64,000 nucleotides of DNA from the NCBI GenBank assembly GCA_002753505.1, contig PEAG01000009.1:1-64000 (forward strand). The letters run 5' to 3'. Under the pieces are notes generated by a model. The model was not told the DNA's origin. It did no database searches and worked only from the letters and a program-made list of their open reading frames with translations. The stretch is from Magnetococcales bacterium HCHbin5. Its GTDB lineage: Bacteria; Pseudomonadota; Magnetococcia; Magnetococcales; Magnetaquicoccaceae. Below, piece after piece: positions 38,805 through 48,212 of the stretch (position 1 is its first letter; each line of letters opens with the position of its first letter). Position numbers and translations under genes: made by a program.

Positions 38805-39944
38805 TCACACGTTTGCGGCCAGAGTGTTCTGGATGCGGGTAATGGTCTGCTGCGCCTGAACAAAATCACACCCAAAAAATTGTTCCACCAGCAATTCGGC
38901 TTCTGTCACCAGCTGGCAACCGGCCAACTGGCTTTCCAGTTGCTCCACCCAGCGCATGCCCTCCACCACATCCTTGCTGGCAGCCATGGCGTGCAATTTT
39001 TCCAACAACTGGTACAGCAACGCCCGTTTTTCCTGATCCATGAATTGGGACAGATCGACCTGCTGCGCACCATGGCCCGCCCCACCCCACTGGTTGAGGG
39101 CTGTCAAAACCTCTTCCATGCAGTGTTGCAAGGTCGTCCATTTTTGCTGCAACATCTCATCCGTGGAAATGGCCCCGCCGGTCAACTCCTGTTCCAGATC
39201 CCTGGCCGCACGGGTCAAAGAGAGGGCACCCAGATTGCCCCCCGCACCGACCAGCCCATGCACCAGAACTTTGGCCTGACCATACTCTTTTTCGGCTAGT
39301 GCCTGTTGCAGCCTGGCCGAGGTATCCAGAGTGATCCGGAAAAATTTACGCAACAAAATGCGGTAGAGCAATCGATTGCCCACGACGTTGGACAGCCCCA
39401 CCGACAGGTCAAAACCGGGCAGGTTGGGAACAACGTGCAGGGAATCTCCTGTTTCATGCTCACCGGGAACAACCGTTGGGGCCTGAGCAGGTTTCCAGGC
39501 TGGCAACCATCGGTGCAACACCTGACGCAGCGTATCAAAGTTGATGGGTTTGGTGAGATGGTCGTTCATGCCACTCTCCAGGCATTGTTGCCGGTCGTGC
39601 TCAAAAGCATGGGCCGTCATGGCAACGACTGGCAGGCCTTCCAGGCCTGGTATTTTCCTGATTTGGCGCGTTGTTTCCATGCCATCCCATCCAGGCATGT
39701 GCAAATCCATGAAGACCAGATCAAAGGGTTGTTGGGCGACAAGCTCAAGTGCGCCCTGACCCTCTCCGACCAGAGTGACCACACACCCCTCTCTCTGCAA
39801 TATTTCCCGGGCAACCTGCTGGTTGATGGCTATATCCTCCACCACCAGAACACGGACTCCCGCAAAGGGCGGTCCCTGTTTGCGGCGTTCCGACCCGGAT
39901 TGCAGATGGGGGTGGGATTCAGAACTGGGAACTTTTATACTCAT
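38805..39944 (-). CDS. Response regulator receiver + HPt domain protein
   Basis: VRVLVVEDIAINQQVAREIL...DLVFMDLHMPGWDG...MTAH...KPI and C-terminal HPt KVLVHGLVGAGGNLGALSLTRAA. Confidence 0.85.
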   Translation of the reverse strand: MSIKVPSSESHPHLQSGSERRKQGPPFAGVRVLVVEDIAINQQVAREILQREGCVVTLVGEGQGALELVAQQPFDLVFMDLHMPGWDGMETTRQIRKIPGLEGLPVVAMTAHAFEHDRQQCLESGMNDHLTKPINFDTLRQVLHRWLPAWKPAQAPTVVPGEHETGDSLHVVPNLPGFDLSVGLSNVVGNRLLYRILLRKFFRITLDTSARLQQALAEKEYGQAKVLVHGLVGAGGNLGALSLTRAARDLEQELTGGAISTDEMLQQKWTTLQHCMEEVLTALNQWGGAGHGAQQVDLSQFMDQEKRALLYQLLEKLHAMAASKDVVEGMRWVEQLESQLAGCQLVTEAELLVEQFFGCDFVQAQQTITRIQNTLAANV

Positions 39945-40090
39945 GTCCCACCACATGGATTGGCTGAAGGTGGATCGACAAACCTTTTACTAACGGGGAA
40001 AGGCGCGTAAAAGGTATTTTGGCTGGAAATTTCATGCCAGACTTTTCCCCCTCCGGCGGTGGCAGAAGGTTCTTATGAGGTGAAGAGGCT

Positions 40091-41518
40091 ATGAGTCCAA
40101 CACAAGAGAACAGAACCATATTACTGGTCGATGACGAGGAGATGACACTCAATACGAGCCGTTTGTGGTTGCTCAAGGCCGGATTTTCCTCTGTGTATAC
40201 CCTCAGTGACAATCGGCAACTGCTGCCCCGCCTGGCGGAAAACCCGGCTGTGAATGTACTGGTCTTGGATCTGGTCATGCCCCACAACTCCGGGCTGGAG
40301 CTGTTGCCGGAGGTCGTTCGTCTCCACCCGGAGGTTCCCGTCATCGTCATGACCGGCTCGCAGGATGTGGCAGGTGCGGTCGAGTGCATGAAACAGGGAG
40401 CCGTCGATTATCTGCTCAAGCCGGTGGACCCCGACCGCTTTGTCACCAGCATCCGCAATACCCTGCAAATGCAGAGCCTGCGCTGTGAACTGCTGGCCAT
40501 CCGCGACCGCCTGCAGACCGGCACCTTGGAAAACCAGTCAGCATTCTCCGCCATATTAACACGCAACGCCCATATGCAACAGCTCTTTCGGTACATAGAA
40601 GCGGTCTCCGCTTCACCGGAACCCCTGTTGATCACGGGGGAAACCGGAGTCGGCAAGGAGCTGTTCGCCAGGGCGGCGCATGACGCCAGCCGCCGCAGCG
40701 GGGCCTTTATCGCCGAAAATCTGGCGGGCCTGGATGATCAGGTCTTTACGGACACCCTGTTCGGCCATCGGCGCGGGGCCTTCACGGGGGCGGACAAGGA
40801 GCGCAAGGGGCTGGTGGCCGAGGCAGAGAATGGCACCCTGTTCCTGGATGAGATCGGTGAGATCGGACCCCAGGCCCAGATCAAGTTGTTACGCCTGCTG
40901 CAGGAAAAGAGTTATCTCCCGCTGGGGGCCGACCAGGTCGTGCGCACCGACACCCGCATTATTGCCGCCACCAACCTGCATCTGCCGGATCTGGTGGCGG
41001 AGGGCCGTTTCCGCAAGGATTTGTACTATCGGTTCTCTTTTCACCACGCCCATGTGCCGCCGCTGCGGGAACGGCGGGAGGATTTACCCCTGCTGGTGGC
41101 CCACTTTCTGGATGAAGCCGCCACAGCCATGAACAAACCTGTCCCAACCCCACCGCGCGCCCTGTTTGATCATCTGGCGGTCCACCCCTTCTCCGGCAAT
41201 ATCCGGGAACTCAAGGCCATGATATATGATGCCGTGGCCAGACATCAGGGCCACGTCATGTCCCTGGCCAGTTTTCGTCATCTGCAGCCCGAGTTTGGTG
41301 AAACCGTCACCCCAACCCTGGCAGACAACCCGCTGCTCACCCTCTCACCCAACGCCTTTCCCACCCTGCGGGAGGCGGAAACCATCCTCATCCGGGAGGC
41401 ACTCCAGCGGGCCGGTGGACGCAAAAGCGTTGCAGCAGCCCTGTTGGGCCTGACCCGCCAGGCACTCTACAGCCGCTTGAACTCCGGCAAAGAGAGTGAT
41501 CGTTTCGGTGATCTTTAA
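40091..41518 (+). CDS. Sigma-54-dependent NtrC-type response regulator
   Basis: Receiver ILLVDDEEM...VLDLVMP...KPVDPDRF, GETGVGKELFARAAH, GAFTGADKERKG, Fis-type HTH at the C-terminus. Confidence 0.93.
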   Translation: MSPTQENRTILLVDDEEMTLNTSRLWLLKAGFSSVYTLSDNRQLLPRLAENPAVNVLVLDLVMPHNSGLELLPEVVRLHPEVPVIVMTGSQDVAGAVECMKQGAVDYLLKPVDPDRFVTSIRNTLQMQSLRCELLAIRDRLQTGTLENQSAFSAILTRNAHMQQLFRYIEAVSASPEPLLITGETGVGKELFARAAHDASRRSGAFIAENLAGLDDQVFTDTLFGHRRGAFTGADKERKGLVAEAENGTLFLDEIGEIGPQAQIKLLRLLQEKSYLPLGADQVVRTDTRIIAATNLHLPDLVAEGRFRKDLYYRFSFHHAHVPPLRERREDLPLLVAHFLDEAATAMNKPVPTPPRALFDHLAVHPFSGNIRELKAMIYDAVARHQGHVMSLASFRHLQPEFGETVTPTLADNPLLTLSPNAFPTLREAETILIREALQRAGGRKSVAAALLGLTRQALYSRLNSGKESDRFGDL

Positions 41519-41572
41519 CGCGCACTCCCGACCCTCCCGGCCCACCCTGTCACCAACCCTTGCCGACACCAT

Positions 41573-41614
41573 GCCCATGGGCTGTAAAGAATATTTTACA
41601 ATTGGGCTGTTTTT
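41573..41614 (+). terminator. Terminator-like hairpin downstream of the NtrC-type regulator
   Basis: GCCCA..TGTAAA-gaatat-TTTACA..TGGGC followed by TGTTTTTG. Confidence 0.4.
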
Positions 41615-41630
41615 GTCATCGCTTGGCTAT

Positions 41631-41649
41631 CGTATTGATAATCATTATT
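41631..41649. promoter_or_regulatory. Candidate Fur-box-like site
   Basis: CGTATTGATAATCATTATT agrees with the GATAATGATAATCATTATC consensus at 15 of 19 positions by eye. Confidence 0.4.
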
Positions 41650-41862
41650 AAAAATGGCCACCCACCGCCCATTGCACTTGCTGCGCATCCTTTGAATTGT
41701 CAAGCTTTCTTTCCGGTGTTTTATTATATAACATACTGAAATTGCAACGATTTCATTATGGCACTATTCATGCTCCCTATTCTGTCAATCGGGCAGTTTG
41801 TTGCAAGTCCGGTTGGATCAACAACCGAACAGACTGCCATCTAGCTGAAAACAAGGAGATAA

Positions 41863-42114
41863 ATGATGAATAGCATCCGTAATATCGTGAATATGGTCGA
41901 TTATAAATCGTGCGATGAGATGCAAGAGGCATTGCAGATTGAGGTCGGCTCGAACGGATTCAGTATTTGCCATCGGGACCATGCCGTCGTTGGAGAGTGC
42001 ATCATCGATGGCATTCAGGATCTGGGGGTTGCCCAGGAGTTGTCGGAGATGCTCATCGGCGAGTTCGAGTGTGAGCGGGAAGCACAAAGAGAGGCCCGCA
42101 TCGTTTTCGGATGA
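41863..42114 (+). CDS. Small acidic hypothetical protein
   Basis: Open frame from ATG 41863 preceded by AAGGAGATAA; MMNSIRNIVNMVDYKSCDEMQEALQ. Confidence 0.6.
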   Translation: MMNSIRNIVNMVDYKSCDEMQEALQIEVGSNGFSICHRDHAVVGECIIDGIQDLGVAQELSEMLIGEFECEREAQREARIVFG

Positions 42115-42170
42115 TGCAGGCCGCAAATCCATCCACTTCGTTACACACACCTCCATGGGCATTGGGGTTC

Positions 42171-42262
42171 TGCACCCCAGTGGGGACCCGCAACGGTCCC
42201 CACCCCTCTGCGACCAAAATGCACCCCACTGGGGACCATATGACGCCCCCCGTACACCTGCA
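42171..42262. repeat. Two degenerate tandem copies of the dispersed palindromic repeat
   Basis: TGCACCCCAGTGGGGACCCGCAACGGTCCCC (42171-42211) and TGCACCCCACTGGGGACCATATGACGCCCCCC...CTGCA (42220-42262). Confidence 0.8.
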
Positions 42263-42419
42263 ATTGTAAAAAAAGCCAAAAAAGCACGGATCTGATGATC
42301 TTGTGCGCACGGATGGCCCGTTGCCCTGTTTCCCCAGGTTTTGCCGTTGCTGTTTTCTTGTCACCGGGCTAGAATGACCGCGTGTTGGCTGTGGCACCTC
42401 CGGCAAACAGGATGGATAA

Positions 42420-45400
42420 ATGTTAAAAAAAGACAGACTTACCACCGCTATTTTAAATACCACAACGGACGGGATCATCACGATTGATGCGTCGGGAATC
42501 ATAGAAAGTTATAATCTGTCTGCCGCACGGTTGTTTGGATACCCGGCCTCGGAGGTGGTTGGTCAGAACATCAAAATGTTGATGCCGGAGCCCTACCAGA
42601 GCAACCATGACGACTATCTCCGTCGTTACCTGGCAGGGGGGCAACCCAAGGTCATCGGAATGGGCCGGCAGGTGGTCGGCAAACACAAAAACGGCTCCCT
42701 TTTTCCGATGGAGTTGTCTGTTTCCGAAATAGAAACCGATGACACGCGCATGTTTGTGGGCCTGATCCGGGATATAACCAAACAAGACAATGCGGAAAAA
42801 GCAGTGCGCCGCAATGAAGCCGAACTCCGCTCGATCCTCAGAACGGTATTGGACGGCATTATCACCATCGACCAGGTCGGCACCATTGAACTGTTCAATC
42901 CAGCTGCCGAAAAACTGTTTGGCTACAAAGCCTTTGAAGTGATCGGTCAAAACGTCAAGATGCTGATGCCGGAGCCCTACCAGCACAACCACGACGGTTA
43001 TCTCCGTAACTATATGGAGGGCGGCCAGGCAAAAGTGATCGGCATTGGTCGACAGGTGACCGGCCAGCGCAAAGACGGCTCCCTCTTTCCCATGGAACTG
43101 GCTGTCAACGAAATGGAGATCGAGGGCAAGCGCATGTTTGTCGGCATGGTTCGTGACATAACCAGACAGCGGTTGGCGGAAGAGACGCTGCGCCGCAGCG
43201 AGGCCACCATCCGGTCCATTGTCGAAACTGCCGTCACCGGTATCATCACCATTGATGCTGCGGGTCAGGTCAACTCCATCAACCCGGCCGCCGAGAGACT
43301 GTTTGGCTTTGCCGCTGAAGAGGTGATCGGACAAAACATCAAAATGCTCATGCCCCCACCGTTTCGGGAGGAACATGACGGCTATCTGCGACAATACCTG
43401 GACACGGGAATAAAAAAAATTATCGGCATCGGCCGTGAAGTGGTGGGTCGGAAAAAAAATGGCGATACCTTTCCCATGGAGTTGGCCGTCAGCGAAGTGA
43501 ATGTGGGCGAAAAAATGTTTGTTGGCATCATCACGGATGCCACGGTACGAAAAGCGGCTGAAAAGGCCCTGTTGGAGGCCAAAAATGCTGCTGACGCCGC
43601 CAACCGATCCAAAAGCGACTTTTTGGCCAACATGAGCCATGAAATTCGCACCCCCATGAATGCGATCATCGGCATGAGCCATCTTGCGCTTCGTACCGAC
43701 ATGAGTCCCAAGCAGCGGGATTACCTGACAAAAATCAAGTCCGCTGCCCATTCATTGCTGGGCATCATCAACGATATTTTGGACTTTTCCAAAATTGAGG
43801 CCGGCAAACTGGTGATCGAGTCCACAGAGTTTCTGTTGGATACCGTCCTCTCCAACGCAACCGATCTGGTCGATGTCAAGGTTGCGGAAAAGGGGCTGGA
43901 GCTGATTGTGGATCGACATCAAGAGGTTCCGAATGCCTTGATCGGGGATCCGACCCGCATTGGTCAAATCATAACCAACCTGACCAATAATGCCGTCAAG
44001 TTTACGGACCGCGGCGAAATCACCCTGTCCGTGCGAGTACTGCAACGCCAGGAGAACCGGGTCAACCTCGGTTTTGCCATCCGCGACACCGGCATCGGCA
44101 TGACGCCGGAGCAGTGCGCCAAACTGTTTAAATCGTTTACGCAGGCGGACGCCTCCACAACCAGAAAATATGGTGGTACCGGCCTGGGACTCTCCATCAG
44201 CAAGCAGTTGGTGGAGAGGATGGGTGGCCAGATTCGTGTGGAAAGCGAGGTGGACAAGGGCAGTGTTTTTTCCTTCAACCTCTGGTTGGAGATGCAGTCC
44301 GAGCAGCAGCAAATCCAGGCACTGCTCTCCTCCGGCATGAAGGATATGCGCGTACTGGTGGTAGATGATCACGATCAGGCAGGTAAAATTTTGACAGAAA
44401 TTCTGGAGTCTTTCGGGTTTGAAGCCATCCAGACCCATTCGGGACCCGCAGCTCTGGAAATTTTGGCGATGGAACAAAACCAGAATGGGAAGCAACCCAT
44501 CAAGCTGGTCTTTCTCGATTGGAAAATGCCTGTGATGACAGGTGCGGAAACGGCCCGGCGCATTGCCACCATGCCGTTAAACCCCCTGCCACACCTGATA
44601 CTGCTGACCGGCCACAATTATGATGAACTCCTGCAAGATTCCAATCATTTTGAGTTTGAAAAAATTTTGTACAAGCCGCTGAATCCATCGTCTGTTTTTG
44701 ACACCATCATGGAGGTTTTCGGCAAGGGCGGCGTGGGCGGGTCGCTGCGGCAGGTCCGGGACGTCGATGCCATCCAGGGTATCCTGGGGGCACGGGTGCT
44801 GCTGGCCGATGACAACAAGATCAATCAACAGGTTGCCACAGAGCTGCTGGAGGGCAACGGCCTGATTGTCACTGTAGCCAATCATGGCAAGGAAGCCGTT
44901 GAGCTGGTGCAAAACGGCGCGTTTGAGCTGGTACTGATGGACATCCAGATGCCGGAGATGGATGGATTCCAGGCAACGGCCGCCATTCGCCAGGATCCCC
45001 GTTTCCAGAAGTTGCCTGTCGTTGCCATGACCGCCCATGCCATGGCCGGAGATCGGGAAAAAAGTCTTGAGGCCGGCATGAATGACCATGTGACCAAGCC
45101 CATTGACCCGGACCGGTTGTTCGAGACTTTGATCAAATGGATTCCACACAAAAACAGAGGCGTTGCTGCCAGTCAGCCCCCAATCCCCGAGGAGAAGGAG
45201 GCGCGCCTGTTGCCAGAAAGTTTACCTGGCATCAACCTTGAGGTTGCTCTGAAGCATGTATCCCGCAACCAAAAACTGCTGAAAAAGCTTCTCATGGAGT
45301 TTCTGGCCGATTATCAGAATGTTGTCTCCACAATCCGCTCCGCCTTGCAGGATGACCTGCCGGGTGCCCAGCGAATAACCCATACCTTGAAAGGTGTCGC

Positions 45401-45836
45401 CGGCTCCCTCGGTGCCGTATCCCTGCAGTCGACTGCACTCGCCTTGGAAATGGCCGTCAAAGAGGGCAGAACGGCAGAGTTTGAGGCGTTGCTCTCCCGG
45501 TTGGCACTTGACCTGGAGCCCCTTCTGCGGGGACTCAGGGCACTCGGTGAGGAGGAGACAACAGCGTCGGTTGCCAGCGAAGCGTCGGCCTGCCGGCCGG
45601 TAGCCCCCGAAGAGGCTGTACGGTTGGCCTTTCTGTTTGATGAACTGCATGGTTTTCTTAAATCAGGACATTCCAAATCCAGGGAAAAATTGGGGGAGAT
45701 CCGGCAGACTCTGCAAGGCAATGCGAAAACCCCTCTGTGCCAGATCGAGAATCAGATTGAAGAGTATGAGTATGAGCAGGCGATAAAGATACTTGAAGAC
45801 ACGGCTCAACAACTCGGTATTTCCATGAAAGGGTGA
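42420..45836 (+). CDS. Hybrid sensor histidine kinase: three PAS, HisKA, HATPase_c, two receivers, HPt
   Basis: Three near-identical GIITID...[12 protein letters not shown]...[10 protein letters not shown] blocks, [19 protein letters not shown]-box, two receiver domains, HPt [14 protein letters not shown]. Confidence 0.93.
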   Translation: MLKKDRLTTAILNTTTDGIITIDASGIIESYNLSAARLFGYPASEVVGQNIKMLMPEPYQSNHDDYLRRYLAGGQPKVIGMGRQVVGKHKNGSLFPMELSVSEIETDDTRMFVGLIRDITKQDNAEKAVRRNEAELRSILRTVLDGIITIDQVGTIELFNPAAEKLFGYKAFEVIGQNVKMLMPEPYQHNHDGYLRNYMEGGQAKVIGIGRQVTGQRKDGSLFPMELAVNEMEIEGKRMFVGMVRDITRQRLAEETLRRSEATIRSIVETAVTGIITIDAAGQVNSINPAAERLFGFAAEEVIGQNIKMLMPPPFREEHDGYLRQYLDTGIKKIIGIGREVVGRKKNGDTFPMELAVSEVNVGEKMFVGIITDATVRKAAEKALLEAKNAADAANRSKSDFLANMSHEIRTPMNAIIGMSHLALRTDMSPKQRDYLTKIKSAAHSLLGIINDILDFSKIEAGKLVIESTEFLLDTVLSNATDLVDVKVAEKGLELIVDRHQEVPNALIGDPTRIGQIITNLTNNAVKFTDRGEITLSVRVLQRQENRVNLGFAIRDTGIGMTPEQCAKLFKSFTQADASTTRKYGGTGLGLSISKQLVERMGGQIRVESEVDKGSVFSFNLWLEMQSEQQQIQALLSSGMKDMRVLVVDDHDQAGKILTEILESFGFEAIQTHSGPAALEILAMEQNQNGKQPIKLVFLDWKMPVMTGAETARRIATMPLNPLPHLILLTGHNYDELLQDSNHFEFEKILYKPLNPSSVFDTIMEVFGKGGVGGSLRQVRDVDAIQGILGARVLLADDNKINQQVATELLEGNGLIVTVANHGKEAVELVQNGAFELVLMDIQMPEMDGFQATAAIRQDPRFQKLPVVAMTAHAMAGDREKSLEAGMNDHVTKPIDPDRLFETLIKWIPHKNRGVAASQPPIPEEKEARLLPESLPGINLEVALKHVSRNQKLLKKLLMEFLADYQNVVSTIRSALQDDLPGAQRITHTLKGVAGSLGAVSLQSTALALEMAVKEGRTAEFEALLSRLALDLEPLLRGLRALGEEETTASVASEASACRPVAPEEAVRLAFLFDELHGFLKSGHSKSREKLGEIRQTLQGNAKTPLCQIENQIEEYEYEQAIKILEDTAQQLGISMKG

Positions 45837-45843
45837 ACGAACA

Positions 45844-46779
45844 ATGATGGACAAACGCGGCACCATTTTGATTGTCGATGATGAACGGTTTAACATTACC
45901 GTCCTCAAGGATCTGTTGGACCCTGAATATGACACCATGGTGGCCAAAAATGGTCGCCAGGCCCTTGAGCGCATTGCATCGGCCGAGTTGCCCGATTTGA
46001 TTCTGTTGGACATCATGATGCCGGAGATGGACGGCTACGCCGTGTGCGAACATCTGAAAAAAGACCCAAGAACAGCAGATATTCCAGTGATTTTTATTAC
46101 TGCCTTGAATCAGGTGGGGGACGAGTCCAAAGGTTTGCAGTTGGGGGCCATCGACTATATCACCAAACCCATCAGCCCCGACCTGGTGTTGTTGCGGGTG
46201 AGAAACCACATGCAATTCAAGAAAATGAGCGATCGGTTCCGGGACATGGCAACCTTGGACGGCCTGACCGGTATCCCCAATCGACGTCGTTTTGATCAAT
46301 TTTTGACACAGGAGTGGCACCGTTCCCTGCGCGCAAAGTCTCCCCTGTCCCTCATTCTGATGGATATTGATTTTTTTAAACCCTACAATGATAATTATGG
46401 CCATTCGGCTGGGGATGATTGCCTGAGAACAGTGGCTCAGGCACTTGCAACCTGTTTGACTCGGGCCACGGACCTTGTTGCCCGTTATGGGGGTGAAGAG
46501 TTTGTCTGCGTTCTCCCTGAAACAGACTCCGCAGGTGCGGTGCAATTCGGAGAAAAGATTCGTCATGCCATCTCTCGTCTGCAAATCCCGCACGCATACT
46601 CCAAGACGGGGCCGCATGTCACCATCAGCCTTGGGGTCACCACTTCGATCCCCAGCCAGGCGGCAAAACCAGAGGAGCTGATTTGCGTTGCTGATCAAAA
46701 CCTCTATCGTGCCAAAGATGAAGGGCGAAACAGGCTGGCCTTCTCAATACTGCAGGCCGTGACACCCCAACCCTCCTGA
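45844..46779 (+). CDS. Response regulator with GGDEF domain (diguanylate cyclase)
   Basis: Receiver ILIVDDERFNITVLKDLL; RYGGEEFVCVLP active site; RATD I-site five residues upstream. Confidence 0.93.
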   Translation: MMDKRGTILIVDDERFNITVLKDLLDPEYDTMVAKNGRQALERIASAELPDLILLDIMMPEMDGYAVCEHLKKDPRTADIPVIFITALNQVGDESKGLQLGAIDYITKPISPDLVLLRVRNHMQFKKMSDRFRDMATLDGLTGIPNRRRFDQFLTQEWHRSLRAKSPLSLILMDIDFFKPYNDNYGHSAGDDCLRTVAQALATCLTRATDLVARYGGEEFVCVLPETDSAGAVQFGEKIRHAISRLQIPHAYSKTGPHVTISLGVTTSIPSQAAKPEELICVADQNLYRAKDEGRNRLAFSILQAVTPQPS

Positions 46780-46902
46780 GTTGACGGACCGGTTGGAACA
46801 GCCCGTGTCTCCGACTTGCGCCAAACCGGGACAACGCAGGATTGATCGGAGTCTGCGCCATAAAAAATCCACAATTCTGGTGTAGGAAAAGGGAGATGGG
46901 AG

Positions 46903-47922
46903 ATGGATAAGCTGGTCGCTGTCGATGCGTTGCAGATTGGCATGTATGTCAAATTGCAAGATGATTCGATCAAAGGCACAGGTTTGGAAAAGGCGTTTTT
47001 TATCACAGATCCCGGCCAACTGCGGCAAATACGCGGTCTGTCGTTGCGCTATGGCAAGGTCTATGTGGATCTGGACAGGCAATGGCAACCCTCTCCCATC
47101 GACGACATGTCCCATGCCGCAGAATCCGAAAAGCGCGAAACGAGTGTTGTTGAGCCAGAGTCCAGCCCGGAACAGGCACAGCAAAACAGTGTGGACCGGA
47201 TCAAACAGGCCGCCTCGGATCCATCCATGGAACCCAAAAAAAAGGCCGCTGCTGTTTATCAATCGGCCAGGGAGATCATGCAAACCCTGTTCGAGTGTCC
47301 CACAGCAGAATTTATCAAGGATACCAAGGAGGCCGTTGGCTCCCTCGTCGACATGGTGCTGGAAGATGAAGAGGCGGCCAATGCCCTGATCAAGGTAACC
47401 CAGCACGATTATTACACCTATACCCACTCCGTCAATGTAGGAACCCTCTCCATCTGTCTGGCCAAAAAACTTTTCCAGACCGATACGGCCAGCCATGACA
47501 TGCGGGAGTTGGGGGCCGGTTTTTTTCTGCATGATCTGGGCAAGGTCCGTGTCGAGAAAGAGATTCTCAACAAACCGAGCCGACTGACAGAGGCAGAGAT
47601 GAAACGCATGCGCATCCATCCCTATCAGAGTTATAAAATTCTGCAAGAGAGCAGCCAATTGAGCGAGGAGTGCCGCGTCATTGCCATGCAGCATCATGAA
47701 CGCGATGATGGTACGGGCTATCCCTTGCGGTTGAAAGGCGAACAGATTCATGTCTACGGGCGCATCTGTTGCATTGCGGATGTGTACGATGCCTTGACGG
47801 CTAAACGCTCCTACAAGGAGGCCATGCCCCCTTTTGAAGCCCTTAAAATCATGAAAAACGAGATGCTGCACCATTTTCACCGGGAAATTTTCAATAATTT
47901 TGTGATGCTGTTCAGCAAATAA
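46903..47922 (+). CDS. HD-GYP domain protein (putative c-di-GMP phosphodiesterase) with DUF3391-like N-terminus
   Basis: GMYVKLQDDS N-terminus, HDLGKVRVEKEILNKPSRLTEAE, HHERDDGTGYPLRLKG. Confidence 0.92.
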   Translation: MDKLVAVDALQIGMYVKLQDDSIKGTGLEKAFFITDPGQLRQIRGLSLRYGKVYVDLDRQWQPSPIDDMSHAAESEKRETSVVEPESSPEQAQQNSVDRIKQAASDPSMEPKKKAAAVYQSAREIMQTLFECPTAEFIKDTKEAVGSLVDMVLEDEEAANALIKVTQHDYYTYTHSVNVGTLSICLAKKLFQTDTASHDMRELGAGFFLHDLGKVRVEKEILNKPSRLTEAEMKRMRIHPYQSYKILQESSQLSEECRVIAMQHHERDDGTGYPLRLKGEQIHVYGRICCIADVYDALTAKRSYKEAMPPFEALKIMKNEMLHHFHREIFNNFVMLFSK

Positions 47923-47972
47923 ACAGCTTTTGCATCGGTATCACTGAACGCCGTCCATAAGGGAGTTGGATC

Positions 47973-48140
47973 ATGGCAGACAGATGGGTATGTTTGGTAT
48001 GTGATTATGTGTACGATTCCGAGGCAGGCGATCCTGAAGGAGGGATCATGCCGGGTACCCTCTTCAAGGATTTACCGGAGAGCTGGTGCTGCCCATACTG
48101 CGGGGCCAAAGCCAAAAGCTTTGCACAGGCTGACGAATAG
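47973..48140 (+). CDS. Rubredoxin (55 aa), not in supplied ORF track
   Basis: MADRWVCLVCDYVYDSEAGDPEGGIMPGTLFKDLPESWCCPYCGAKAKSFAQADE: CxxC ... CPxCG. Confidence 0.92.
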   Translation: MADRWVCLVCDYVYDSEAGDPEGGIMPGTLFKDLPESWCCPYCGAKAKSFAQADE

Positions 48141-48212
48141 GATTGCTCCGCCTGGCACGCACAGCTCCACACGGAGCGGCAGGCGGATTGTTCGACAGGC
48201 AACGCCTCCTGA

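Noticed and set aside
42391-42407. Possible sigma-54 promoter TGGCACCTCCGGCAA before the triple-PAS kinase
   Set aside because: Spacing between GG and GC is two bases too short for the -24/-12 consensus.
42453-43751. 432-aa minus-strand ORF with internal repeats
   Set aside because: Its repeats mirror the three PAS blocks on the opposite strand; antisense shadow.
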